Shown here piece after piece: positions 41,444 through 53,439 of a DNA stretch of 64,000 nt. The DNA comes from Annona cherimola. Taxonomy: Eukaryota; Streptophyta; Magnoliopsida; Magnoliales; Annonaceae. The position numbers were made by a program, and so were the translations under genes. Location of the stretch: contig CM059977.1 of NCBI GenBank assembly GCA_030490835.1, positions 35,981,676 through 36,045,675 of the forward strand, written 5' to 3'. The stretch's first letter is position 1, and every line of letters begins with the position of its first letter. The notes under the pieces were generated by a model. That model did not search any database. It was not told where the DNA came from and saw only the letters and a list, made by a program, of their open reading frames with translations.

Positions 41444-41536
41444 ATGTTGCTAATATCCAAATTGGATATTTTGGAGACTGAAGTGAGTTAAATTCAATAA
41501 ATGCTAGAGAGATATGAAATAGAACTTGCTACATCC
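41444..41536. repeat. Flanking direct repeat, left of the Copia fragment
   Basis: 'tgttgctaatatccaaattggatatt...ttgctacatcc', about 93 bp, recurs with differences at 42180-42280. Unit 1 has a single copy (about 31820-31925). Confidence 0.75.
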
Positions 41537-42178
41537 TGTTGGATTTTTTGGATTTACATATATAATAATTATATATATGCTATCATAAATAATGATCATA
41601 ATTATAAAGTAATCTTATAAGGTTTATAGGCTCTAATTGTCTAATAAAGTATGAGTCTTCTATACGTAAAAATATATTGCCTATTTTCTAATTTCTATTT
41701 TTATGATGAGCTAAATTAAAAATTAGAAAGATGGGTACACTGTATAAAAGGTTGTGGTCTCCAGGTTATGCATCTTTTAGGATTTCTTTTCTAATGTCCT
41801 ATCTTTAGAAAAAAAGAACCACCTTCTCCAAAAAACTCTAAGGCATTAACTTGGAAGACCCAGAAACTTCTGGATTCAACAACAACAATTGTTCTTATGA
41901 ATTCAAGTATGCTTCCGCTCATAGTTTATTTTCTTGGTGATTTAGCATGGAGGATCCTGGGGTGATTATGGTTTTAATCAATAAGGTTTTTCTACAAAGT
42001 GGTATCAGAGCCTTATCTTCATGTTAAATTATTGAGAAAGATTTAAGTTTCTTATGTTTTCCGATTTTTTTCTAATTAATGTTGGCATGCATTGAGATAT
42101 ATACATCTGTTCAGTTTCCGTGTCAAATATTGATGAATTAAAGCATGCTTGTTTTGGTGTTCAACATGCCTGTTATGT
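41537..42178 (+). mobile_element. Copia-type LTR plus primer-site fragment
   Basis: A 460-bp LTR-like block from TGTTGGATTT (41537) to TTTTCTACA (41996), followed after three bases by TGGTATCAGAGC at 42000-42011. That is the initiator tRNA-Met primer site common in plant Copia elements. About 165 bp of leader follows and then host sequence resumes; gag, pol and the second LTR are missing. It is a truncated insertion private to unit 2. Confidence 0.85.
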
Positions 42179-42179
42179 T

Positions 42180-42280
42180 ATGTTGCTGAAAATCCAAAAT
42201 TGGATATTCTTGAGACTGTAGTGATGAAAGCATCTAAATTCAATAAATGCTGGAGAGAGATGAATCGGAAGTTGCTAGAC
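42180..42280. repeat. Flanking direct repeat, right of the Copia fragment
   Basis: Diverged copy of 41444-41536. This right-hand copy is the one that continues into the downstream homology with unit 1 ('gacccaaccaataaaacaact'). Confidence 0.75.
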
Positions 42281-42759
42281 CCAACCAATAAAACAACTCT
42301 ACAATCGTTGGCCTTCAAGGTTGCCTCATGTCCTCCCCACAGGCGTTCGAACTCACTGTCGTTGTCTGCATGTACAGAATAAAAATGGTGCATTCGATGT
42401 ATATTTGCATCATATCTCAACTCCTGTTATATTTAAAGATCTGTGACAATTCTTACAATTTTTCCTTTCTAAAGGGACATCATAAGTTCCCAAATATCTA
42501 TAGAGACAATGAGCTCTCAACATATTTTTTAAGAGAGATCAAATGCTCCCACCTAAAATCTAATTCGAAAACCCAATGATGGGCCTAAATATATTTAATT
42601 TTGAGATGATTATAAAGATACATAAAAAAAAAAAAAAAAAAAAAAACGACTCTACTAGCCTCGTAAAAGGTGAACCAACGTCAAGTCACCTTATCCAAGG
42701 ATGACATCTTAAGGGAACTCGAGGGAAATTGCAAGTGCTTCATTAGTAACGCATAGGAT

Positions 42760-43532
42760 GCTAGGACTTATGTAACCTATTCAAAATCTAAGATTTTGAT
42801 TTTTATTAAAAAATCCAATTCATTCATTGTATATAAAATCATTTATTTATCTAAGAGACTAAGTTTCATCCCAATCAAGTATGTTTATGAGTCATATTTG
42901 TTCAAAAATATTTATCTTGTGTAAATTATGAAAACGCTCAAATCTATTTACACATATATTAGAATGTAATAATACTTTATAGAATTATTTATTCACATAG
43001 AAATAATATTTTAGATGGTTAAGATGTTGAAAATACTACTTTAAAATTAATATAGAAAACTCTATCTTTTTTCTGATAAAAAATCTGGTTTGTTTTTTTT
43101 AGTTGACGATGAAAATATACCATATGAAGAAAAGGTTTTGCTTAACAAAGCTATTGAAGGTAATGTTAATTTCGGTATAAAAATAAAAATATTTAAATTT
43201 ATTTCAATTAAGATATTGGCAAATATTTCAATAAAAGTGTGCCACTCCATTTGGGATCCACCTTGGTAAGTGAAATAAAATTCAATTCACTAATTTTGTT
43301 TAATATGTCATTTATTTTATTATAGTCCTAAAACCGTTTTCATCAAAGCTTTAGGTGAATCGTTTCTACTTAAAATATATAATCACGTATAAAATATGAA
43401 AAACATTCATATCCAATTAAATATGAATTAGAATATTATAATACCATATAAAATTATTTATTTATATAAGAATAATGTTTTAGATAATTGAGATATTGAG
43501 TTGGCAACTTTAAAATATACATATAAATTACA
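42760..43532. repeat. M1 foldback MITE copies, decayed
   Basis: 42770-43060 has 'tcattcattgtatataaaatcatttatttatctaagagac' and 'gatggttaagatgttgaaaatactac'. 43260-43532 repeats another stretch of the element also seen at 32530-33290 ('tttaggtgaatcgttt.cacttaaaatata'). No gene; the 62-codon minus frame is non-coding. Confidence 0.6.
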
Positions 43533-43698
43533 GGTGTGTTCTGCAATGTGCAGAAAATGTCAAGCTAAAACTTTTCAATATAAAACTTTTTACTCTCCAC
43601 AACTACCATATTTTTAATTATTTTTTCACATTTTCCTATACAACTACCATACTCTCCAAAACTATTCATCAAAAGTTTTATCCATTCCCAAACACACC
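43533..43698. repeat. Short MITE, GGTGTGTT...AACACACC, nested in M1
   Basis: 166 bp with 8-bp perfect terminal complements, inserted in an M1 copy whose uninterrupted form is at 33236-33295. Flanks 'ataaatta' and 'ataaataa' look like an 8-bp target duplication, which would fit a hAT-type MITE. Longer, older relatives are at 1290-1600 and 5390-5690. Confidence 0.7.
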
Positions 43699-43739
43699 AT
43701 AAATAATTTTGATTATGTTGAATTTTATAATTTTATTAA

Positions 43740-44555
43740 AGGGAGCCATGAACATTTTTTATTTGTATGAAATTGAGTTTACTATTCAAACGAATAATTC
43801 TAAATATATCGTTTATATCTAATTTTAATTTAATAATCAAAGTGATCCTAAAATAAACGTTAAAATCGTCACTATTATCAGTGCAATTGGAGCATTTCTC
43901 CAAGATATTTTATAATGTATTGAATAAATGTATAAAGATAAAGATAATAAAAGACAAGGGTCTAATTTAACTCACTACATTATGACTAAAAGGAGTAATG
44001 ATTCAACACATCTACGTTGCACGCACTCCATGAAGCCCCTTATTTTTAAATTAATATTTTCTAATTTAAACTATTTATGGTGTTTATCCACATGCATTTA
44101 TTTATAATGCTAAAATTACGTGTTATAACGTTTTGTCTATAGTACTTTTTAAAAATTCATTATGGATGTTAGCAAAGTAAGACATTATTTAGCCTAGAAT
44201 AAGAAGATCATGCATCTACTCTAAAAGATATCATTTTTACAAAATATTTTTTGATAAACTTTCTTACAAAATATTAGTTTCAAATAAAATCGTTTTTGGA
44301 TTTTACAAAAAATATAAGCTTCCGATAAATTATATTCAGTATAGCATGGTAAAATGACGTGTCAAATATGATAAATGGTTTAAATTTTAAAAATATAATC
44401 ATTAAAGGGGTTACATACATGGTTAACATGTAGGAGATCAAGGTTTGGAGTCCTACTTGGGAGAGCTTGTCACACATTTCAGGAGCAAAGTCCTATTTTA
44501 GTTCTTTGTTGAATTTTTTTCCCAAAAAAAAGCAGTGACGACCTTAGGTTCAAAG
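43740..44555. other. Intergenic, no gene seen
   Basis: AT-rich, no supportable frame. 44405-44510 has a weak resemblance to a tRNA-derived SINE (a GGTTTGGAGTCC B-box-like phrase), which I did not consider sufficient. Confidence 0.5.
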
Positions 44556-44559
44556 AACC

Positions 44560-44950
44560 TAATTATATATATCATGATGTATTTGAGGCTAAAATACAAT
44601 ATTTATTTGTTTTTATAATTAGTTATTTATTTTTAATTTTTCTTTGTAAAGATGTTTTCCTAAATGTATTCAATCTATATACTTGGCTTTGCTATTTTAT
44701 AATACTTTTATATATTTATTTTAAAATTTTAAAAATTCAAGTTTTTAAGCGGTTTAATGCTCCTAAAATTGATGATTTTTAAAAATATAAAATAAAAATA
44801 TAAAAGTATTGTAAAATAGCAACACTTGATATATTTCTTAAATACAATTAGGAAAATATGTTTATGAAGAAAAATTAAATAAAAATAAAAATAAAATGAA
44901 TGTTGTATTTTAACGTAAAAAACATCATGGTGTATATCATCATACTCTCA
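44560..44950. repeat. Foldback MITE, family M2
   Basis: Left arm 'gatgtatttgaggctaaaatac' through 'tttgctattttataatactttt'; right arm is the complement, 'aaaagtattgtaaaatagcaa' through 'gttgtattttaacgtaaaaaacatcatgg'. Half of a second copy is at 47370-47600. Confidence 0.75.
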
Positions 44951-46060
44951 TGTTTAAACTCCAACTATCTTCTATAAAATTATTAAATAATTGCACCCAT
45001 TTTCGCGTGCATTGACTGGATATCGGGTCAAAATCAACTGCGTGCAAAGACAGTTTCTTCCTTCTATTTGTAATCAGATGCCGCGGGTACCTAACGTACG
45101 GTTTACTGATTAAGATCCAGTATCCAGTAATGGGAGAGGGTCAAGACTCTCAACTGCGGTCGTTTTCTATGTATCGGTATTTCATTGATAAAAAACTTCG
45201 GTAATTGGATAACGTACCATGAATGACCTGGCCCTAACTAGAAATAGTCGGCCAATAAAATAAATTGGATAAAAGATCAGTAAGCCAATAAAACAAATTA
45301 AGTAGGGATATTAAATGTCTTTTAATTAGCTGTCACCATATTTAGGTGAACAATAAAAGCTGTCTAAGTTTTGTATTAGGGTGCATTATTGGAATGGAAG
45401 GAAAAAAGTCAAAAAATGATTTATTTTCCTTTCTCATCTAATTATTTTACGGATACATTCAATTGGTACTGATGTCATTAATTATTTCAGTACACTATCA
45501 CCCCATTTGCGGGTCCACTTTTAAGATTAAATGAAAATTATATCCATTAATTTTATTTAAAAAAAGATAGATAAACTTTGTCCCTATCGGACACAAAAAT
45601 TAGGGTCGTGTGGGATTCTTTTAAAAAAGTAGAATTAGAGCCGAACACATCTTAACTCAGCCTTAATTTTCACCCTTAATCACAATGCTCCTACTTGGAG
45701 ATAATGACTCCCCAAAGTCGAACCCGGAAACACTAGCACTAAAAGTAGACATGAGCACAATATGCACTTAGAGCTCAGTCATGCACATGTTTGATTCCCA
45801 TGAAACTTGGTTTTCTAGCAAATGAATTTAAATGGTTTAGGTGGGTTAAATTCTAATTCATCATAGATCCAAAATGAGAGTATTTTATTGGAAATGTTTA
45901 TTCTTCATCTTTTTTTACTGTTTATACGTATCAATATTAACCCGCTGATGATTTGTTTAATTGTATATTTATATGTGTCTGTACAACGAACTATGGATAA
46001 TCGGAAAAAAAAAAAAAAAAAAAACGAACTACGAAGTATTTGGACTCTGATTTGGTTCGC
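44951..46060. other. Intergenic, no gene seen
   Basis: No conserved frame. The 120-codon frame at 45888-46250 crosses an A19 run and is not credible. Confidence 0.55.
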
Positions 46061-46480
46061 CCGGCCCGGGCTAATTTATATGTGTATATATGTTTATTTA
46101 TTTCTTGAAACTGTTGATTCAAGTATATGTAATTTACACACAAAAATCTATAATTTTTTCAGACATGTGCATACATATTTTTCCGTTTTAAAAATGAACA
46201 GCCTTCGGAGGTACTTGAGTCATTTTATCCTCAAAAACGGTTATTTTTAAGATTCAGAAACATTTTAAAAATGGTAAAATTTGGATGATAAGTTAAGTAT
46301 ACCTATATTTAAAAATTTTAAAAATTAGAAAAGTGGGGTCGAGTTTTTAGATTTCGAAAAAAATTTTAAAATGGTAAAAGTTGGTCGATAAGTTTACCTA
46401 TATTTAAAATTTTTTAAAAATTAGTAAAGTGACCCAGCTAACACTTTTGTTAGCCCATGTTAACAAGATGATGCTCTTAC
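46060..46480. repeat. Decayed foldback element, family M3
   Basis: The core 'gtacttgagtcattttatcctcaaaaacggtta' is followed by 'aaaatggtaaaatttggatgataagttaagtatacc', and this second phrase is partly duplicated ('aaatggtaaaagttggtcgataagtttacc'). It resembles the right arm of the element at 37219-37597. Confidence 0.55.
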
Positions 46481-46559
46481 AAATTCAATATCTAACTACC
46501 GGAACTTTCTTCATTTCTTACTATTTATATTTTAATTATTATTTTATCCTTTTCATACA

Positions 46560-47070
46560 AATTAACTTATGATCCCACTTCTATGTAACCAAATTATTAA
46601 AGAGAAATAGTTTAATGTCACCCTCTATATTTTTAATATGCTAATTATTAATGCAAAATTTAATTCATTCATTATGTATAACATCATTTGCTTAGCTAAA
46701 AGACCGAGTTCAGTCGAGTCAAATATATGCATGAGTCACATTTGCTTAAAATAGATATATTCTTGTATAAATTAGGAAAAATGCTTGAATCTATTCACAT
46801 ATACATTGGAATGAAACAATATTTAAAAAATTATTTATCGACATAGTAATGATATTTTTATGATTTAATGTTGAAAATAGTAAAGTTGATAGTTAGTATT
46901 AAATCATTTTATTACAATATTCGTAGATGAAGCTCATACATAGTAATACTAGACAAATGAAAAAAATTCTACGATGATATAAATAATATTAACTATGATA
47001 ACTAGAAAAGATTTTTTGCCAATAATGAAGATATTCAAAATTTAAAAGATTACGTAGAAGCAAAGCTTAT
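46560..47070. repeat. Foldback MITE, family M1
   Basis: Begins with 'cccacttctatgtaacc' and carries 'tcattatgtataacatcatttgcttagctaaaagaccgag', 'gagtcacatttgctt' and the complementary right arm near 46950-47060. Confidence 0.65.
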
Positions 47071-47369
47071 TAAATTATATATTGTAGTCTTGTTTTCTTT
47101 AGTTGACAACTAAAAAAATACTTTGTGCAACAATTAAAAGTTGTTGCATATAGCATTATAAGTATCAAAGAATTCTTGCATATGGTTTTTTATGAGGAAA
47201 AGGGGATTATAAGCCACCCTCAACCATCCTCAAAGCCTAGGAGGTTGGGAGAGAAACCCTAATGAAATCTAACATTAAATGCCAACCGCTTCATATATTT
47301 TTTTATCATTCACTTATTTTTCTCCAAAAACCTATAGTACCTAATTCATAATCTGATTTTAATGGAGCT

Positions 47370-47605
47370 CGATTATATACATCATAATATATTTTAGGCT
47401 AAAATACATCATTTATTTATTTTTACAATTAGTTATATTTTTATTTTTTCTTTATAAACATGTTTTCTAAGTGCGTTTAATTACTTCATATATCAAAATT
47501 CTGCTATTTTACAATACTTCTACATATATTATTTTTGATTTTTTATAAGCCATCCATTTTAGGGGAATTTTACATCATGGTGGTTTTTAAGTTAAAATAC
47601 ATCAT
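47370..47605. repeat. Half copy of M2 MITE
   Basis: 'catcataatatattttaggctaaaatacatcatttatt' through 'ctgctattttacaatacttct', matching the left arm of 44560-44950; the right arm is mostly lost. Confidence 0.65.
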
Positions 47606-47629
47606 ATTGTATATAATCAACCTATATAA

Positions 47630-49380
47630 ATGAGACCTTGCCTAGTGTAGTTTACTGCACCTTAAGCGACAGTGTAATTAGCTCAAAACTAGTCTCACAT
47701 TTTCTTAATGTATTAATACTTTATGCAATAATTTATTCATATATAAATTACGCCTTAGATAGTTTAATGTTAAAAATAACTTTAAAATTATTATTTACAT
47801 TATACTATTTTATTTTATTGATTTAGTACTATTTTCAGATAGGGCCCCATACACGCATTCAATTTCGATGAAAATTGTCATACTAATAAGAAAACAATTT
47901 TAAATATCATGGATGAAGTATATTATAATTTTATTATCATGTAGAGCTCATTTTAAGCCAACCGCAACATGACTTACGATGCAGTTAATTTAACTAGATT
48001 AAAACTATATATATAACATGCATATGGAAATGCTTCTATGAAACTTCTCTTTTATGTCATCCTTTCATTTTTGAATATTTTGATGGATGATGGAAAATCT
48101 ACTTTACCTATTGCGTTTAGCATTGTTTATAGTCTATTGAAAACCCTTTCACTTATCTAGTATTATTGTGCATGACTTTATCTACAAAAGTATAAAATCA
48201 ATGTAATAAAATAATTTAATATTAAATATCAATTTAAAATTATATTTTCAATATTTAAACTGTATAAAATATTATTTTTATGTTGATAAATGATTCTATA
48301 AAATATTATTACACTCTAATAAATATGTGAACAGATCTAAATATTTTTCTTAATTTAGACATAAATATACCTATTTTTGAAATAATGGGACCCATGTACA
48401 TATTTCATTTAGATGAAACTTCGTCTCCTAGATAAACAAAAAATATTAAATACAATGAATAGGTTAAATTTTCTATCAAACATCAAAAACTTAAAATTTA
48501 AGGAGGTTACATGAACCTGGTGCCCAATATAGATATATATATAGAGAGAGAAATATTCAGGTACAGCTTCACTGCACCACAATTACAATACAGTTACTTC
48601 GAAATGGGTCTCATGTATCAAAAAATTATAATCTACTTCATACATTATATTTAGAATTATGTATTTTATTATCATACTAATTTTTATCCCAATCGGACAT
48701 TTGTATGAACTCCATCTGAAAATAGTATAAATTCATCGTAATAAAATAGTTTGATTTAAATAACAACTTTATAGTTGTTTTTCAAAATATAAACCATTTG
48801 CTGTAAAATTTATATACGGATAAATGATTGTATAAAATATTAATACATTTAACTGTAAGCGGATGCATGTAACACCTTCAAAATTTAAGATTTTGATCTT
48901 CGATGGAAAATCTAATTCATTTATTTTATTTAACATCATTTGTTTATATAAGAGATCAAGTTTCACCCTAATCAAATACGTTCCTGGGTTATATTTGTTA
49001 TAATTTGTATATATTCATGTGTATATTATGAAAAATACTAAAACATCAATTTTAAAGTAGTACTTTCAACATCAAAACCGTCCAAAATATCATTTTTATG
49101 TGAACAAATGATTGTATAAAATATTATTACATTTTAATACATGTGTAAATTGATCTAAGTGTTTTTCATAATTTACACATGAATATATATATATATTTAA
49201 ACAAATGTAGCCTATAAACAAACTTGATTGAGATGGACCTTTGTCTCATAGATAAACAAATGATGTTAAATATAATGAATGAATTGAATTTTTCATTAAT
49301 AATCAAAATCTTAAATTTTGAAATGGTTACATGGTTCCGCTTTATGTAACCCGATTATAGAGAAGCGGAACAGATATATG
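47630..49380. repeat. Cluster of adjacent M1 foldback MITEs
   Basis: Three or four copies abut or nest: about 47640-48530 (possibly two), 48540-48870 and 48866-49350. The last is the best preserved. Its left arm 'catgtaacaccttcaaaatttaagattttgat...aacatcatttgtttat' and right arm 'ataaacaaatgatgttaaatataatgaatg...caaaatcttaaattttgaaatggttacatg' are complementary over more than 100 bp. It is followed by another CCGCTT...AAGCGG pair at 49337-49370. No gene. Confidence 0.75.
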
Positions 49381-49384
49381 AAAA

Positions 49385-49649
49385 GTGATCCTGTTAGCCT
49401 AGTTTAAACAAGTGTCTCGCTTAATCAACCTCAAAAAATTCATTTATGGCACTTTTTTGCTTTTTTCTTTATATACTTGTTTATCTAAGTGTATTTGACA
49501 TGTAAATAAAGTCTTATCATTTTTGAATATGTGCACATTTTTTTTGAGATTTTTAAACATATGTGTATATATGTATTCAAAATACCCTTATGTTTAAAAA
49601 TCTTTAAAAAATATATACACATGTTCAAAAAATGTGCTAACAGGATTAC
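49385..49649. repeat. MITE with GTRATCCTGTTAGC ends, family M3
   Basis: 14-bp terminal complements (GTGATCCTGTTAGC / GCTAACAGGATTAC), length 265 bp. The centre folds on 'tgttcaaaaa/ttttgaatatgtgcaca' and 'ttttaaacatatgtgtata'. Confidence 0.75.
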
Positions 49650-50425
49650 TTTGAAATATTTACTTGAAAAAATGAAGATGACGTGGATCTTAGTACGTCA
49701 CAATGAAAACGACTGTCGGAAATTATTTGATAGATTTTTATAGGTAAGCACGTAATTCGGGAATTCAATATTCACAAGGAAGAGGAGACCACACTTGAGT
49801 TTGGCTCAAGGTACGTGCTGTTCAACCAACCAAGGGGTGCAGGTGATGACCAACGGCATGGGCATCGTGACTGTCTGTACGTAAACCAACGTTGGAATGT
49901 GCTGATAATTTGGCCACATTGCTGATATCTGTATGCTTACTAAACAATAATAAGCTTACCAAGAGCAATGCTTCTATGTTTTAAGCTCCATAATTAACTT
50001 GTGATCAAAGCATATACCATGATTCCCACACCCAATGTACAGTACCGTTCTTTAAACCAAATGTAAAGTATTGATCGAAATTAAGCATATTTAAAAAATA
50101 TGAACATTATGTTAATTCCAAGAAAATTAATTTTACCCTCCAAAATTAGCAATAAAGCTAACTATTCTTTTGATTGTATGCAACTACGCTTTTTACAAGC
50201 AATTATCTTCGGTAATAATTTCGGGAACTAAAAGATTTTAGTTGCCTATAATTTAACAATAAGAATATAAAATTAAAGCCACCACCTAACGATAAGAGCT
50301 AAAAATTGAGGTAACTAAAAGTTTAGTGACAAATGTACATTAATTTCATTTTCACGCATACAATTAGCGTCAATGCTTTCCATCCATTGTCTGGTTGCAT
50401 CAATTTTCATCCCCAATCTATTTTT
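49650..50425. other. Intergenic, nothing recognised
   Basis: No frame above 60 codons with any motif; no repeat seen. Confidence 0.6.
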
Positions 50426-50429
50426 TTAG

Positions 50430-50775
50430 AAATTGCAAATGATCTTTACGTAGGTTGACCATAATTACAAATATGCTCACATCATCAGGACTTTATCACG
50501 ACACTATTATGATGTGGATATTTTTACAAACATATGTAAATTATGTGGGTACATTCAAAAAATTATAAAAAGGATAAATTGTAAGTATACCCTCATAGTT
50601 TACATATATTTGCAATTATGTCCACACTTTAACTGTGCAGGTATATTTGCAAGTATGGTCAAACTATATGGTTATTATTTGTATTTTATAAAATTAAATA
50701 GGCATAACTGCAATTATGGGCAAACTGTGTGCGTGTATTTACAAATTACCGCATTTTTTCAACTTCCCTGCTTTT
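50430..50775. repeat. MITE-like repeat, family M4
   Basis: Alternates 'gcaattatggtcaaactatatgg' and 'gggtatatttgcaa' phrases on both strands, the composition of the clearer copy at 57357-57735. Its 87-codon frame is repeat translation. Confidence 0.6.
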
Positions 50776-50779
50776 AGTG

Positions 50780-53435
50780 GAGCCCACCAAGTGTGAGTTG
50801 TAATCCCTGATCCCTGTGGTCCACCAGATACTGTTAGAATAGGACATTATTATTTAATAACCGCCTTCATAAAAAATATGGTTATGCTAGATTAAATATT
50901 AATGGATAATTAGAATAAGAAGACGAAAGATTAAAAAAAGGAAAAGAAGACTTGGTAGGTGAGTAGAAATTAGAGTGTTTGGTATTTGCCTTTTGGAAAC
51001 TTGGCCGCGTACGTCATGTTATGTGATTTTGTTGAGGATGATTATCTTTGTTGATTATTCTTGCGTGCATGAAAAACATACATTAATCATTTTTTGATGC
51101 AAAACGTGTATTAATTATTGATTGTTCCACATGGTGATCAAAATATAATGTGCGGACATCTCAGTAAATATATTTATTTCTGTATATCAAAACTTAAATG
51201 GGTATAACGCAGACATTTTGCTCTTATTAAAAAGCAGAGAAGGAAGTGCCTCCAACATGCGAAAGGGTGGAATTTGTCAGTCATGGAGTTGCCACTTTTG
51301 AATGCCAATATTTTTATTTTCGCTTTTCCTTTTTAATTATTTTTTGATCAACGATTCATCTATCTTACCTACTCCAGTGTCAAAATAAAGCACACGAACC
51401 TATACGAGAAATCAAAAACACCTCTAAAATGCTTAAAGGACTCTATACGTTACACTTTCCTATATATCAGTTTTATTTTATATCTATAACATTTGCCCCT
51501 AATTCTTTATATACTCACAATGTTTCATAAATTTCTCTTGTTACATAACATGTAGTTCTAAATTCCTCTTATGTCTATGCCATCATTAAAACTATTATTT
51601 ACCGTAATGAAAAGACAATTTTTCCCATTTGAGATTTCATAATTAAGACAATTCGGCCCAAATATGACTCAATTGATGATAATAAATAATAAATATGTTG
51701 CATTTTAATCAATATTAAATTCGAATAATTTTAATTAGAAAAATTTTAAAGCAGCAAAATCGACTTTTCAATAGGTAGATAATGATTGTGTTAATGACAC
51801 AAGTGTAATAGAAATTGAGAGTCAAATATTATAATCATAAGAGGAATTAACGAAATATTATGAATATATTAAGAATTGAGTCCAAATGTTGTGCGCATAA
51901 AAAAAATTCCCTTTTTTAAAACAAATCATTAGTGCTTCATTAAAAACCAATCTTTTCTTCTATTAGAAATAGAAGAAAATAAGTGGAAAATAGTACACCC
52001 TTTCATTATTCCAAAGAGAGTTATACTTATAAGGAGCCAACCCATGGGAAACGCTTCCCAGCATTTTCTCATGGGAAGCCTATTATCCATCGTCCATTTT
52101 CAGTGAACGGCTTAGATTGCTAAGGGTAATTTTAGTATCTGAAAATTTTACAAGGGGGTGTCAATTTTGAGAGGAGTCATACATGCATCCCTTTCTCCCT
52201 CTCTTCTGCAGCGGCTAGGGCTCTTCATGGTCATCCTGTCATCTCCGATGACTTTGGTCGGCGCCTCTCGTCTCTACAATGATCTATAGCAGCCATTTCT
52301 ACCTTCTCTCCACAACCCCAACCAAGTTTCAATGCTGTAATTGATGATGGCAGATAGAGAATGATTGCTCAAACTGGGGAAATCAACCCCTACTAGTACT
52401 AATGCTCTAATCTGCTTGTGCTTTTGGGATTAGAGATGCTGATTTTTGGCCATTTCACGAACTCTATGCTGCCAGTATTGTAGATGTTGATCAGTGTTGG
52501 ATTGGGTAACGAAGATAGTTGCTGCTAGACTTCAGGCGTTTTTGCTAACTTTCAGCTTGATGACTTTGATCATTGGATTAAACTTGCCGACGCTGGATCT
52601 AGAGAAGACAAGTTTTGTGCGGGAGGGTCATGGCTGCCTTTCTTCCTTGGTTAACGATGGAGCACCAAGTGTGTTGTTCCAGTGATAGACCATCAACCTA
52701 TACACATGCATCAATTCAAGAATACAATTTAAAATATTGAAATGACGTAGCCTATACAAATTATTATGATATGCCAACAATTTGAAACTTAACCTCAAAT
52801 TAAATTAACCCCCGGAATGAAACAAAAAGAGGTAGAGAGAGAGAGAGTAACAAATAAAACACACATACACAAAGAGCACAAGAAATTTTAGTGGTTCGGG
52901 CAACGCCCAAACTCTACTCTTGCAAGTGCATACTCTTTTGTCTCTTAAGTTCCACTATCACAACAAAATTACAACCAGAGCTTCTGCTCTCTGTTAGATT
53001 CTAGCTCTAAGGGGCGTTCTTACAATAGCTTATAAGTAGTTGGTGAGTTCCACTTCAACTGATCACTACTCATATCACACGTTAGCCTTGGTAATGACAA
53101 ACAATAAGTAAATAAAATGAATCTACACTTTACAGAATTGCGTAGAGTAGTTAAAGCATAGCAGCAAACTCTTGAGAATTGAAGAAGATAAGAAAGTTGA
53201 GGCACTTACAGTAAGCTTTGAGAGTCTTGCTTGAAAGATAACTTAATGAATTTTTTAATGCTTGAAAGTAGGAATGTTGATACTTAATGACTTCTCTTGT
53301 TAACCCTCATAACTCCGCTTGACGTGCTTTATATAGTTTTGAGAAAAACTTGAATGTTGTGAGCTAGGTGGTGTGCATTTAATGCGTTAACATTCAAAAA
53401 ATTTATGACCATTAGGACCCAATTCATACCTGGGG
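50780..53435. other. Intergenic; no gene recognised
   Basis: AT-rich to 52000. 52190-52690 is less AT-rich and resembles a plant 5' UTR/first exon in composition, but has no open frame with a known motif. 52870-52960 contains 'ttttagtggttcgggcaacgccc', a phrase type I associate with plant repeats. Confidence 0.5.
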
Positions 53436-53439
53436 TTGA

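Larger units (their letters stand above)
33296..42745 (+). repeat. Segmental tandem duplication, unit 2 (contains copy C)
   Basis: Second copy of the block at 26568-32335. It is longer because of insertions it does not share with unit 1: the Pack-MULE-like element, a MITE at 37219-37597, a MITE at 40698-41254 and the Copia fragment at 41537-42178. Confidence 0.9.

Noticed and set aside
44405..44515. Possible tRNA-derived SINE with a B-box-like phrase and terminal T-run
   Set aside because: No convincing A box, no target duplication and no second copy in the window.
52190..52690. GC-richer block with 'ctctcttctgcagcggctagggctcttc', like a gene 5' end
   Set aside because: No open frame with a recognisable motif follows; left unassigned.
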